From Pavlovales sp. CCMP2436 (taxonomy: Eukaryota; Haptophyta; Pavlovophyceae; Pavlovales), in NCBI GenBank assembly GCA_026770615.1, contig MU631401.1:318261-343698 (forward strand): a stretch of DNA of 25,438 nucleotides, read 5' to 3'. The position numbers and the translations under genes were made by a program. The notes beneath the pieces were generated by a model, which worked only from the letters and a program-made list of their open reading frames with translations, did no database searches and was not told where the DNA came from. Position 1 is the stretch's first letter. Each line of letters begins with the position of its first letter. This document shows positions 1 to 7,257 of this stretch, in pieces.

Positions 1-2
1 CA

Positions 3-1655
3 CTGACCGACACTGTTTTTTGCTCGCCAACTCACCTTCTTCGACTCGACGCTTTGAAAAAGGGTTTCACTCAAACCATGTGTCACACTCGACTTCTCGG
101 AGGCCGGGTGTACACAGAAGAGCGTACGCGAGACCTAAACAGACGCCCCCCGGCCAATATAATCGTCGATGAAGCCACCATGTTGACGCAGAAACAACGA
201 CTAAAAATAGAGGAATTCGCAAAGGGATGGGGTGCGAGGTTGTTCTTCCTCGGCGACTACTGCCCCGTAACAAGCATCCCGATGCAGTGCCAGCCGGTGG
301 ACAGCGCGAGCATGAATCTCGAAGGACTACGTCGATACCACGTCGAAGGCGTGAAGCGAACAAGCGACCCTTTGCTTATGGTGATTCAAGATGCACTACG
401 ATACGTGATTGGAAACACAGCCGGGGGGCTCTTCTTCGCTAGCGGATACGGAGGCGCTGACCCGGTCGATGCGGTTAAGGAAGCACGGGACTTTATATTC
501 AACTCGGTACATGAAGAGCAGCACAGCTCGGTCTACAAGGCATGCGAAGAGATAACACAAGGCGATATAATATTGGCCGCAACAAGAGTGTGCCCACACT
601 GCGGTCATACGGCAGTAGAGAAGTGTACGTGCATGACAGCAAAAACGATCGATGAGGTCAATTTTATCAGCAAGGCCAAGAAAGAGCTCTACATACAGCG
701 CAACACCAAGTCAAAGGCCGGCGGCGGGCGGGGGGGAGGAGAGCGCGATGGAGGTCTCGATGGCGGCCTCGTAGTAGGGGCCGAAATAGGAGGGGGAGAG
801 GAAGAAAAAGAAAAAGAAAAAGAGGAAGAGATCGACCTCTGGCCGCTCTCAGCGTACAGCTCAGTGGCACTCGAATACGCGCGCGAGCTGGCTGACCATG
901 GTGGAGGATCATCTGGTGATGTCGAGTGGAAGTGCACAAAAACGATAAGAGGGACAATACTTGTCAATGGCACACGCTTCCGAGCTGACAGAATAGCGCC
1001 AAATTTCGGTGGGGTGGATCTAACATCCTATATAGGCGAAGGTATCACGTTCTCGCCAACATCGACCATACACAGCTTCCAGGGTATCACGTTCGAAGGC
1101 GGCAAGCTCTACCTCGACATGAATATGATATGGGATGTACGGATGTTGTACGTTGCTGTAAGTCGGGTCAGGACCATTAAGCAGCTCGCTGTTATCATGT
1201 CGGCAAAGCAAACACGGTACATGGGTGAAGGTGCGGAACATAGAACTGAGAAGGCTCGGCAGTTTGGGTTGGCGCGTGCAGCAGGACAAGGAGCCATCGA
1301 AGAATACCCAGTGGGTGACGGGCGATATATAGCCGACCTTGCCGTGTTCGATATAGCTGAAAATGGAAAAATGAAGCTGGTCAAGCTCGTCGAAGTGGTG
1401 GTTACTAACCCGCCGACCAGGGAAAAATTGGAGTATTACAAAGAGCTCGGATTGGAGTGCGAAGTCGTCTACATCGAGAAAGAGCCACCAAAACAAAGTG
1501 TAAGTGTAAGTGTGCCACCCCCCCGCCTCCCCCGCCCCAGTCCGAGTTCGAGTCCGAGTCCGAGTTCCAGTACGAGTTCGAGTTCGACCCCCTGCCCGCC
1601 ACCGATGTTTGTGGACGATAGTGATGAAGAAGACTGCGAAGAAGGCGAGGAGTGA
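3..1655 (+). CDS. SF1 helicase fused to a PD-(D/E)XK (CoiA-like) nuclease domain, 5'-truncated by the window edge
   Basis: The frame is open to the left edge, so the real start and the Walker A motif lie outside the window; the TTG at 54 is not a credible start. Numbering from that TTG, I see a motif Ia-like SPTH just before it, Walker B VDEAT (38-42), motif III FLGDYC (65-70), motif V STIHSFQGITFEGG (337-350) and motif VI YVAVSRVR with its arginine (366-373). These are typical of superfamily 1 helicases. A CPHCGH...CTC cluster (180-193) could bind zinc. A Gly/Glu/Lys low-complexity insert (220-260) lies between motifs. Residues 418-475 contain GRYIAD, then LVEVVVTNPP..EKLEYYKELG, matching CoiA-type PD-(D/E)XK nucleases with candidate residues D427 and E447. 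The tail is Ser/Pro-rich and acidic. Role inferred: viral DNA replication or recombination. The missing N-terminus could hold another domain, for example a Rep nuclease. Confidence 0.8.
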   Translation: MTDTVFCSPTHLLRLDALKKGFTQTMCHTRLLGGRVYTEERTRDLNRRPPANIIVDEATMLTQKQRLKIEEFAKGWGARLFFLGDYCPVTSIPMQCQPVDSASMNLEGLRRYHVEGVKRTSDPLLMVIQDALRYVIGNTAGGLFFASGYGGADPVDAVKEARDFIFNSVHEEQHSSVYKACEEITQGDIILAATRVCPHCGHTAVEKCTCMTAKTIDEVNFISKAKKELYIQRNTKSKAGGGRGGGERDGGLDGGLVVGAEIGGGEEEKEKEKEEEIDLWPLSAYSSVALEYARELADHGGGSSGDVEWKCTKTIRGTILVNGTRFRADRIAPNFGGVDLTSYIGEGITFSPTSTIHSFQGITFEGGKLYLDMNMIWDVRMLYVAVSRVRTIKQLAVIMSAKQTRYMGEGAEHRTEKARQFGLARAAGQGAIEEYPVGDGRYIADLAVFDIAENGKMKLVKLVEVVVTNPPTREKLEYYKELGLECEVVYIEKEPPKQSVSVSVPPPRLPRPSPSSSPSPSSSTSSSSTPCPPPMFVDDSDEEDCEEGEE

Positions 1656-1685
1656 GGAGGAGGCGGATGCGTTAAGGGGGGGTCA

Positions 1686-1698
1686 AATTTAAATCTCT
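1686..1698 (+). promoter_or_regulatory. degenerate copy of the shared viral promoter motif
   Basis: AATTTAAATCTCT lies 21 nt before the ATG at 1720. It resembles the AATAAAAATMTWW element upstream of the capsid genes and has the same spacing, but is a weaker match. Confidence 0.35.
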
Positions 1699-1719
1699 TC
1701 TAAGAGTATACCAGCAGCC

Positions 1720-2121
1720 ATGTGCATCGACACGCAGTTTCAAAATCTTTTGTCGCTTAACGCAGGCCGGAATGCACGTCGTGGCGTGAATAGCGATCTT
1801 TTGGGATGTTATAATTTTGGCGACATTATGTATTTCAAAAAATCAATTGGTGGAGCTACATTTACAGTCAAGGGCGATCTCATAGATCCTGATACAAATA
1901 GCCTTATTCCTCGCGTACGGTTCTCTGCGAATGAGAAAACCCTCCGTATAATCAATTACAACGACGGGGAAGAGGGTGAAGAGCTGGAGGGAAGGGGAGC
2001 AGATGAAGATGAAGATGAAGATGAAGATGAAGATATCATAAACGAGTGCGACACGCCTCCTGTATTGCTACGTCTAATGGAGCTCAGACCGACCGAAAAA
2101 AATATCGCCCACATAAAGTAA
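1720..2121 (+). CDS. acidic hypothetical protein, 133 aa
   Basis: I do not recognise a family. The N-terminal 75 residues look like a small folded domain with alternating hydrophobic residues (NFGDIMYFKKSIGG, FTVKGDLIDPDT). Residues 82-105 are an almost pure Asp/Glu run, encoded by a GAAGAT hexamer repeat that probably varies in length by replication slippage. A short hydrophobic tail follows. The gene sits 64 nt after the helicase stop and 17 nt before the next start on the same strand, as expected for a compact viral genome. The acidic tract could bind a basic partner or mimic DNA, but that is speculation. Confidence 0.6.
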   Translation: MCIDTQFQNLLSLNAGRNARRGVNSDLLGCYNFGDIMYFKKSIGGATFTVKGDLIDPDTNSLIPRVRFSANEKTLRIINYNDGEEGEELEGRGADEDEDEDEDEDIINECDTPPVLLRLMELRPTEKNIAHIK

Positions 2122-2138
2122 AGTATAAGATAGCCATA

Positions 2139-2519
2139 ATGACCACTACGATTGTTGTTGCATATCCAACTACGAGCCCACAGATCAACGAAAATCAGCT
2201 CGCGGAGCTTTCAATTATAATAAAAAAAATGCAAAGAATCGGATTGCCAAATAATTTAAGCCTCATCGATGTAAAGCGGTCACCCAGCAAGTCATCGATC
2301 AGAGGAACTTTTTCGCATGATAGAAATCTCTATTTTAGAGCCGACAGCCATTTCATTAGGGTGTACCGCTCGTCGTGGCTGTATTGTGATGCATCCTTCT
2401 ACTCGCTTCTTACAGGCACGAGTAGGCAAATCCTTTTTCCATGTCCTGACGAGTCTTCTCACCCATCTCCACAGCCTGCATTTCCCTATGATAGCAGTCA
2501 GTGCTGCAGCGTGTCGTGA
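2139..2519 (+). CDS. hypothetical protein, 126 aa
   Basis: No family recognised. The ATG at 2139 (sequence ATAATGACC) is preferred over an in-frame ATG at 2046, because the latter lies inside the previous gene; starting at 2139 leaves a 17-nt gap. The product has a short helix-like segment around residues 18-34 (QLAELSIIIKKMQRIG), then a basic, aromatic-rich region (FSHDRNLYFRADSHFIRVYRS is visible around 60-80) and a Ser/Pro-rich C-terminus. An A-rich stretch about 30 nt upstream of the start (2096-2108) could be a weak copy of the viral promoter motif. It converges with the lipase gene, with 140 nt between the stops. Confidence 0.5.
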   Translation: MTTTIVVAYPTTSPQINENQLAELSIIIKKMQRIGLPNNLSLIDVKRSPSKSSIRGTFSHDRNLYFRADSHFIRVYRSSWLYCDASFYSLLTGTSRQILFPCPDESSHPSPQPAFPYDSSQCCSVS

Positions 2520-2659
2520 TAAAAATATCATCGACTACATAATGTTGCAGTGTGACTACAAATGCCTAAAACACGAAGCCAAACACGAGTCCAAAATCGA
2601 GACCAAGTACGACCATAAGCACTCACTCTTCCCGTTGTTGCTACCGGGGTGGTACTCAC

Positions 2660-3322
2660 CTATGCACGCCGACTTCGCTTCAAGTTTTGCAGGCTGTGTG
2701 CTTTCAAAGCGTTCACAACCAAACGCACCGGGCCAGGTAGAAAGCGGTTCGCCTGATCTCTTTGAGGCACTACCACGAGTGGGGCTTGGCCTGATGGACG
2801 TCGACCAAGACTAGAAAGCAGCGAAACGGGGTCCAGCCGGGTCCGCACATCGGTCTGCCTCGAACCATTTTGTATCTGCGGCTGACTTCGACCTGTAAAA
2901 TTGAAGTTGGGAATGTCGCCAAGTCCGGCAGCCTTGTTGAACGTCACAATGGAACCTCGAGATCCCGAACGTTCGGCCAGGCGCCCACCTAACGAGTGCC
3001 CAGCGGAGTTTGAGGGCATTTTATACTTTGCCTCGGTCGCAGTGGTGATCTCCCGGGCACGACGCTGCCTCTGAGTCTCCCGTCCACTACTGAAGGCGAT
3101 AAGAGCATCGTCAACTAGGAAGTCACGAGGTGTTGTAGATCCACGATGAACGATTGTGGGTTGCCCAGTACGATTGTCGGTGTAGACGAGTGTGTCGGCT
3201 TGAGATAATTGACGGTCTAGTGTGAAACCCAATGAGTCGCCAAAGGTCCCCGCCTGGTCGAGTGGGAGGTATGAAGCTCTTGCTAGATCTATAGCGTTTC
3301 GTTTGAAAGAGTCTTCCTGCAT
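2660..3322 (-). CDS. class 3 lipase-like alpha/beta hydrolase, 220 aa
   Basis: Residues 108-113 are GHSLGG, the nucleophile elbow of class 3 lipases. Upstream, HRGSTTPRDFLVDD (59-72) matches the conserved RG-T-x-x-DWL-x-D region of the same family. Ser110, Asp164 (RLDPVS) and His209 (LKAHSL) sit in the right order and spacing for a complete catalytic triad. The protein is short for a lipase and has no obvious signal peptide. Lipases of this type occur in several small dsDNA viruses and virophage-like elements; a role in membrane passage or release is inferred only. An A-rich tract with AATAAAGG lies about 18 nt upstream of the ATG. The C-terminus is basic. The intact triad argues against a decayed gene. 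Confidence 0.8.
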   Translation of the reverse strand: MQEDSFKRNAIDLARASYLPLDQAGTFGDSLGFTLDRQLSQADTLVYTDNRTGQPTIVHRGSTTPRDFLVDDALIAFSSGRETQRQRRAREITTATEAKYKMPSNSAGHSLGGRLAERSGSRGSIVTFNKAAGLGDIPNFNFTGRSQPQIQNGSRQTDVRTRLDPVSLLSSLGRRPSGQAPLVVVPQRDQANRFLPGPVRLVVNALKAHSLQNLKRSRRA

Positions 3323-3336
3323 CGCTATGCTAAATG

Positions 3337-3450
3337 ACCTTTATTTTTTTTGATCTTTTTTTTGATCTTTTTGGTTCCTTTTTGGTTCTTTTTTTGATCT
3401 TTTGATTCTTTTTTTTTGGTTATTTTTTTGGTTCTTTTATATATTTAAAA
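3337..3450 (-). repeat. A/T tract with degenerate GATC/GGTTC-interrupted oligo-T units
   Basis: On the + strand, runs of 5 to 9 T are interrupted by GATC, GGTTC or GATTC, about ten times in 110 nt. On the - strand this is an A-rich region between the fibre stop codon and the lipase start, so it probably holds both the 3' end signal of the first and the promoter of the second. Confidence 0.7.
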
Positions 3451-3453
3451 CAT

Positions 3454-4344
3454 TTAGCTCGTTTTTGTAAAGCCAGTAGATGACAATGTATACAACCCCG
3501 TGTTGGCTATGCTCCCGCCTTTTAATATCGTTATGAAAAACTTCCAGGCTGCCATAGGTGAATTAACCATGCTTATAATACGCCCTTCCGCGTTCCCCAT
3601 GATTATTTTAAATGTGTTTGTAGACACAGGATACACACTTAGCAGGTGGGCGCCTATAGGGTGTACCGTAATGAACGTGATGTCGGGAACACTGACGTAC
3701 GTGGATCCACTTCCTGCAGTAACCCTCGTGAAAGTGACCTTGTAGAAGCGATAAGCTATATGATCTGTTGTAACATCAAAAGCCGCTGCAATGTTGGAAG
3801 ACCAGTTTGTTTTTTCATATGATTGAATATCGGTGTATGTTGTGTCATTAGAGCCAGACAAGGTCCATGCTGTGGGTGCAGTTACACCAGGGTAGCGAGT
3901 ACTGCCTTCAAAGCGCAACGAAGAAATCTTCAATGCTTGTGGATACTCTATTGTCAGAGATTGAGACCCAACTCCCGCCGTTGTGAAAGTTCCTTCAGCC
4001 GACCCCCAGTAGGTGCTCGAGTTCTTATCAAAAGCTGCGTTTGCGGCGTACAATGCGTTGTTTTGAAACGTAGAACTGCTTACAACTCGCCATCCATCGC
4101 TATTATTCCAATCGATGCTTGTTGAAATATTGATATTGTTAACAAACGCCGGGCTGTTTTTAATGAAAACCTCTATGTCCTCAGTACTGTACGCTGGTAC
4201 CACATTGATCTGAACATCCCCGCTGGGGTTGTCAGTAGTTATAAGCCACGAGTCGGATGTAGCCGTGCAGCTAACGATATTTATTTTTTCTTGTAGTGTG
4301 TATAATGAATTTTCGATTCGTTCGATTGAGTTAACCACGTTCAT
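3454..4344 (-). CDS. fibre-like protein with coiled coil and F5/8-type C (discoidin-like) domain, 296 aa
   Basis: The N-terminus has a heptad-like segment (NSIERIENSLYTLQEKI, about 5-21), typical of trimeric fibre stalks. Residues about 85-210 look like a galactose-binding/discoidin fold: NAAFDKNSSTYWGS, then SLTIEYPQALKISSLRF, then TAWTLSGSNDTTYTDI and YRFYKVTFTRV, the usual order of conserved blocks in F5/8 type C domains. This fits sugar or cell-surface binding on the host alga. The C-terminal 80 residues are beta-rich. There is no copy of the viral promoter motif upstream. The frame continues open upstream for 21 codons to the TAA that ends the neighbouring 522-aa gene in the same frame, so the two may be, or have been, a single fibre protein. 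The ATG at 4344 is the first in-frame Met after that stop. Confidence 0.65.
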   Translation of the reverse strand: MNVVNSIERIENSLYTLQEKINIVSCTATSDSWLITTDNPSGDVQINVVPAYSTEDIEVFIKNSPAFVNNINISTSIDWNNSDGWRVVSSSTFQNNALYAANAAFDKNSSTYWGSAEGTFTTAGVGSQSLTIEYPQALKISSLRFEGSTRYPGVTAPTAWTLSGSNDTTYTDIQSYEKTNWSSNIAAAFDVTTDHIAYRFYKVTFTRVTAGSGSTYVSVPDITFITVHPIGAHLLSVYPVSTNTFKIIMGNAEGRIISMVNSPMAAWKFFITILKGGSIANTGLYTLSSTGFTKTS

Positions 4345-4407
4345 GGTTGTTCCGTTGACTGTTTTTCCATATAGAGCATTGAAATAAGAATTGTTGTTTA
4401 GTTCAGA

Positions 4408-5976
4408 TTATATGATCTTTAGTGAGAAATCGTCCAGTGTAATATCCCGCGAGCTGTCACTCTTCATAATTATTGAACTCACCGGGGTAATTAATCCTGT
4501 GTACGTTCCTGATGCAAATGAACCACCACAAACACGCAGGACAGGCCTATAAATTCTCGAATAAATAACAGACAATTCACCTACCTCTGTATCTCGTACA
4601 ACCTCTGTTTCGTTGGAGAAAAACTTGACATCATTTGAGTGCTTAATAATCACTGTGAATTTCCTTTTTATTGAGGTACGATAATCTTCAACAGACGGAG
4701 ATATATCAAAAACCACCTGGCGTGGAACCACTCCATTTGACCCTGTGGTAAAGAGGTCTAATTTTATTGTTTGGAAAAAGAAACCTGCTACATTTGGAAA
4801 AGTGAGAGGCCAGTCACTCATCGATTCAGGTCGAGGTCCAGCCGACCAGCCAGGATTCAAATACGCTGGAGTTCTTTCCATACCTATATGATCTTTGCTG
4901 GCGTCATCTCCGTCCCACCTACTAAACCACCCGAACCCTTCTGGTAAACCGTAATCTGTGCTGTAATCAAACAGCGGAGCTAATTTTCCTGTGTTAGTGT
5001 TGTATGTCAACGTGAGATGCCCGAAGCTAGTACCATCTACAAAAACCCGCATTTGATCGTTCCACTTGACGATCATCTGTGCTGGTGTATCAACGGGACT
5101 CCAGTAGAACCATCGTGCATAGTTCACGTCTGGATTCAGCGTGTTTCTCCTTACTAGTACACCTAAAACTGGAAGTGGGTCTGGAAGTGGCAAGTTGCGT
5201 AGTTTTACTGTGTACGTTGATGAGAGCGGGTCACTTAAAGTTTCTGTTTGCAATTTCAACGTGTCGCCGATTACTGCCAGTGTTCCTTCTGTGAATGATG
5301 AATCCTCTGCGAGTGTAAACTGCAAGCCAATTGAGTTTGTCAATGCTGTTTCCAAATCGGTGCTCAGTTTCAACTCGGAAACGAACGTCAGGGGTGATTC
5401 AAAAATACTCGAATCAAAGGGCAAAACGAGTTCTGTGCCTGTTTGCGTTGAAGTGAATGTATTCGGAAATGGGCGAGGTGCCATATTGGTTTGCCAGAAT
5501 ATATTGGGTGAATTAGTGAGCAACAATCCCAGGGTACCTTTTGCCTGGTCGCTACCAAAGTCACGGTCAACCTGGTGAAACACATCAGTAATGCTTCCAT
5601 ATTCCAGGTCTTTATTGTACACTGCACTGAACTTGTTTGTGGTTGAAATAAACACAAGATCACAATGTCCGAAACTCACAGAAGAACTAGATGGCCGCAT
5701 CTGAGCTTTCCACTTATTCACTATGGACGATGACGAGTCTTCAGATGACCAAACGAAATCACGAGTGTAGGTCGATCCAGGTATGTTTTTTATCAATTTG
5801 ATTGTTAAAATTTCAGGGACTACTGTTCGGAGGAGAACCTTAGCGGGGTCACGTGTTTTGTTTTGCTCTTCATCAAGGCTACTCAAATTCAGATGCGTAA
5901 TCGGAGTCGTGTTTGTAGTCAACGGTACTTCTAAAGGCTTTGTTTTGCTTTGTAATTGACCGAAAACGTTCGCCAT
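4408..5976 (-). CDS. large structural-type protein with internal duplication, 522 aa
   Basis: No named family recognised. The protein is rich in Ser, Thr and beta-branched residues, lacks cysteine clusters, and looks like a virion surface protein. It contains two related halves about 213 residues apart. Residues about 74-127 (FVWSS, IVNKWKAQMR, SFGH, LEYG) align with about 290-343 (FYWSP, IVKWNDQMR, SFGH, TDYG), and the similarity continues through the two PRP-containing segments near 167 and 381. A promoter motif copy sits 23 nt upstream of the ATG. The gene is followed in the same frame, after one TAA, by the discoidin-like fibre gene, which suggests that it forms the shaft or base of the same appendage. 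Start chosen at the only ATG following the motif. Confidence 0.7.
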   Translation of the reverse strand: MANVFGQLQSKTKPLEVPLTTNTTPITHLNLSSLDEEQNKTRDPAKVLLRTVVPEILTIKLIKNIPGSTYTRDFVWSSEDSSSSIVNKWKAQMRPSSSSVSFGHCDLVFISTTNKFSAVYNKDLEYGSITDVFHQVDRDFGSDQAKGTLGLLLTNSPNIFWQTNMAPRPFPNTFTSTQTGTELVLPFDSSIFESPLTFVSELKLSTDLETALTNSIGLQFTLAEDSSFTEGTLAVIGDTLKLQTETLSDPLSSTYTVKLRNLPLPDPLPVLGVLVRRNTLNPDVNYARWFYWSPVDTPAQMIVKWNDQMRVFVDGTSFGHLTLTYNTNTGKLAPLFDYSTDYGLPEGFGWFSRWDGDDASKDHIGMERTPAYLNPGWSAGPRPESMSDWPLTFPNVAGFFFQTIKLDLFTTGSNGVVPRQVVFDISPSVEDYRTSIKRKFTVIIKHSNDVKFFSNETEVVRDTEVGELSVIYSRIYRPVLRVCGGSFASGTYTGLITPVSSIIMKSDSSRDITLDDFSLKII

Positions 5977-5999
5977 TTCAGAATGTGTATATTAGCACC

Positions 6000-6012
6000 A
6001 TATATTTTTATT
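6000..6012 (-). promoter_or_regulatory. shared viral promoter motif, exact AATAAAAATATAT
   Basis: On the - strand this 13-mer is identical to the one before the penton gene (8604-8616, + strand). It ends 23 nt before the ATG of the 522-aa gene. Confidence 0.65.
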
Positions 6013-6020
6013 ATAGCCGG

Positions 6021-6022
<2 letters not shown>

Positions 6023-6069
<47 letters not shown>
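6023..6069 (-). repeat. 47-nt homopolymer (A on the - strand)
   Basis: An uninterrupted run of T on the + strand. Read on the - strand it is A47 starting 8 nt after the stop codon of the 392-aa gene and ending just before the promoter of the 522-aa gene. It may be a genomic poly(A) tract; its exact length is likely to be unreliable in the assembly. Confidence 0.9.
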
Positions 6070-6072
<3 letters not shown>

Positions 6073-6077
6073 TAGAT

Positions 6078-7256
6078 CTACGGTACGATACTCTTGTGGA
6101 CGCCGTACACCGCACCTATGGCAATACGCGCTCTGATGGTCTGCAAATCACCATATCGATCCAGAATTGGCCTCATCAGTTCTGGGTAATCCATAAGCCG
6201 CTGTCTTTGTTCCTCTTCCTCGGCAGGGCTTGGCCGGAAGTTCCGTCTGTCGCTCATAAGTCGCATTGTCGCGTAGTCAGCCGCAGTAAAATTGATATTC
6301 ATCCTCTCAATATCGACTTGTCGAGCCATCACTCCCTGTTTATTTACCCCGGCTGGCCGAGCCGACCTAGAGCCAGACCCCCGCGATGTGCCAGTCTCGT
6401 ACGACACAGGAGGCGTTGAGGGCGAAGAAGGCCCCTTTGTTGGTGCAGACGGTCCAGCTAGCGTCGTGGGAATGAATGCGAGTGGTGGTGGCTGCTGCGA
6501 CTGCCGTACTGTCTGGGACGATGACGAGCCTTGCTGGGATCTAATGAAATCAATTGGCTGAGGAGGGCCAAACAGCGGTCGAAATGGAGTCATTGGAGCC
6601 GCGGGTGGTCTCAGTGGCGCTACAGCGGCAATGGGAGGCGCCTGGAAGCCTTGTACCACTCCGTAAGGTGGCTGGGAACGTTGATCGGGAGGCAGCACAC
6701 CGCTCGAGTTAGGGATTATCGGGGGTCCCTGAACGGCCGTCGACGGTGGTACACGGGAGTAAAAAACTTGATCGCCTCGCCCACCAGATACGGCTCCACG
6801 TGGATTTACGAAGCCTTGTGTGGTGTTACTATTTGAGGGTCTATCCCGTCCACTTAGCAACGGTGGACGCGCTGGTATTATAGCTCGATTTAGTACTGGC
6901 TGACCTCCCGCATTGTTGAGTACGTCATCGTACACCCCTGCGTCTTGGTACGCAGTATATATGTTTTTGGACTCGCGTGGGAGTCGAGGAAGGTCGATTT
7001 GGGGTATGGTGTCAATTAGAATAGGGCGAACACTGTACACCAAGTACTCACTGAACTCGTGGTGACGTGGACCCGTCATGTACGTGGGCGCGATCTTGCC
7101 CTTTTGAAAAATCGGGTGCATAGCTCCATCGTACGGCCGACCGTTCAACAAGTAATGCGTAACTCTATGACGAGGATCTGTGTCCGTCAGCGCGAGAAGC
7201 CTATCGCGATTTAGATTGTTCACGGCCATTTGATGTCTGTACTCCGTACCAAACAT
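6078..7256 (-). CDS. proline-rich hypothetical virion-type protein, 392 aa
   Basis: No family recognised. Three parts are visible. Residues 1-125 look folded (DPRHRVTHYLLNGRPYDGA, then HHEFSEYLVYSVRPILID). Residues 130-305 are low-complexity, rich in Pro, Ser, Gln and Gly, with repeated APL/PP segments, and are probably disordered. Residues 310-392 are helical and charged (ADYATMRLMSDRR, EEEEQRQRLMDYPELM). The ATG follows the packaging ATPase stop codon by one base (TAA A ATG), so the two are tightly linked; a weak promoter motif inside the end of the ATPase gene has the right spacing. Linkage with the ATPase suggests a role in assembly. A C-terminal HKSIVP and the neutral-to-basic composition give no further clue. 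Confidence 0.65.
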   Translation of the reverse strand: MFGTEYRHQMAVNNLNRDRLLALTDTDPRHRVTHYLLNGRPYDGAMHPIFQKGKIAPTYMTGPRHHEFSEYLVYSVRPILIDTIPQIDLPRLPRESKNIYTAYQDAGVYDDVLNNAGGQPVLNRAIIPARPPLLSGRDRPSNSNTTQGFVNPRGAVSGGRGDQVFYSRVPPSTAVQGPPIIPNSSGVLPPDQRSQPPYGVVQGFQAPPIAAVAPLRPPAAPMTPFRPLFGPPQPIDFIRSQQGSSSSQTVRQSQQPPPLAFIPTTLAGPSAPTKGPSSPSTPPVSYETGTSRGSGSRSARPAGVNKQGVMARQVDIERMNINFTAADYATMRLMSDRRNFRPSPAEEEEQRQRLMDYPELMRPILDRYGDLQTIRARIAIGAVYGVHKSIVP

Positions 7257-7257
7257 T

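Noticed and set aside
667..1496. Several - strand frames opposite the helicase
   Set aside because: They are complements of low-complexity and conserved helicase codons; the + strand has clear SF1 motifs.
2317..2814. 165-codon + strand frame overlapping the 2139-2519 gene and the 3' end of the lipase gene
   Set aside because: It overlaps two better supported genes on opposite strands, has no promoter motif and a Cys/His/Lys-rich composition without recognisable domain. A frameshift extension of the upstream gene cannot be excluded.
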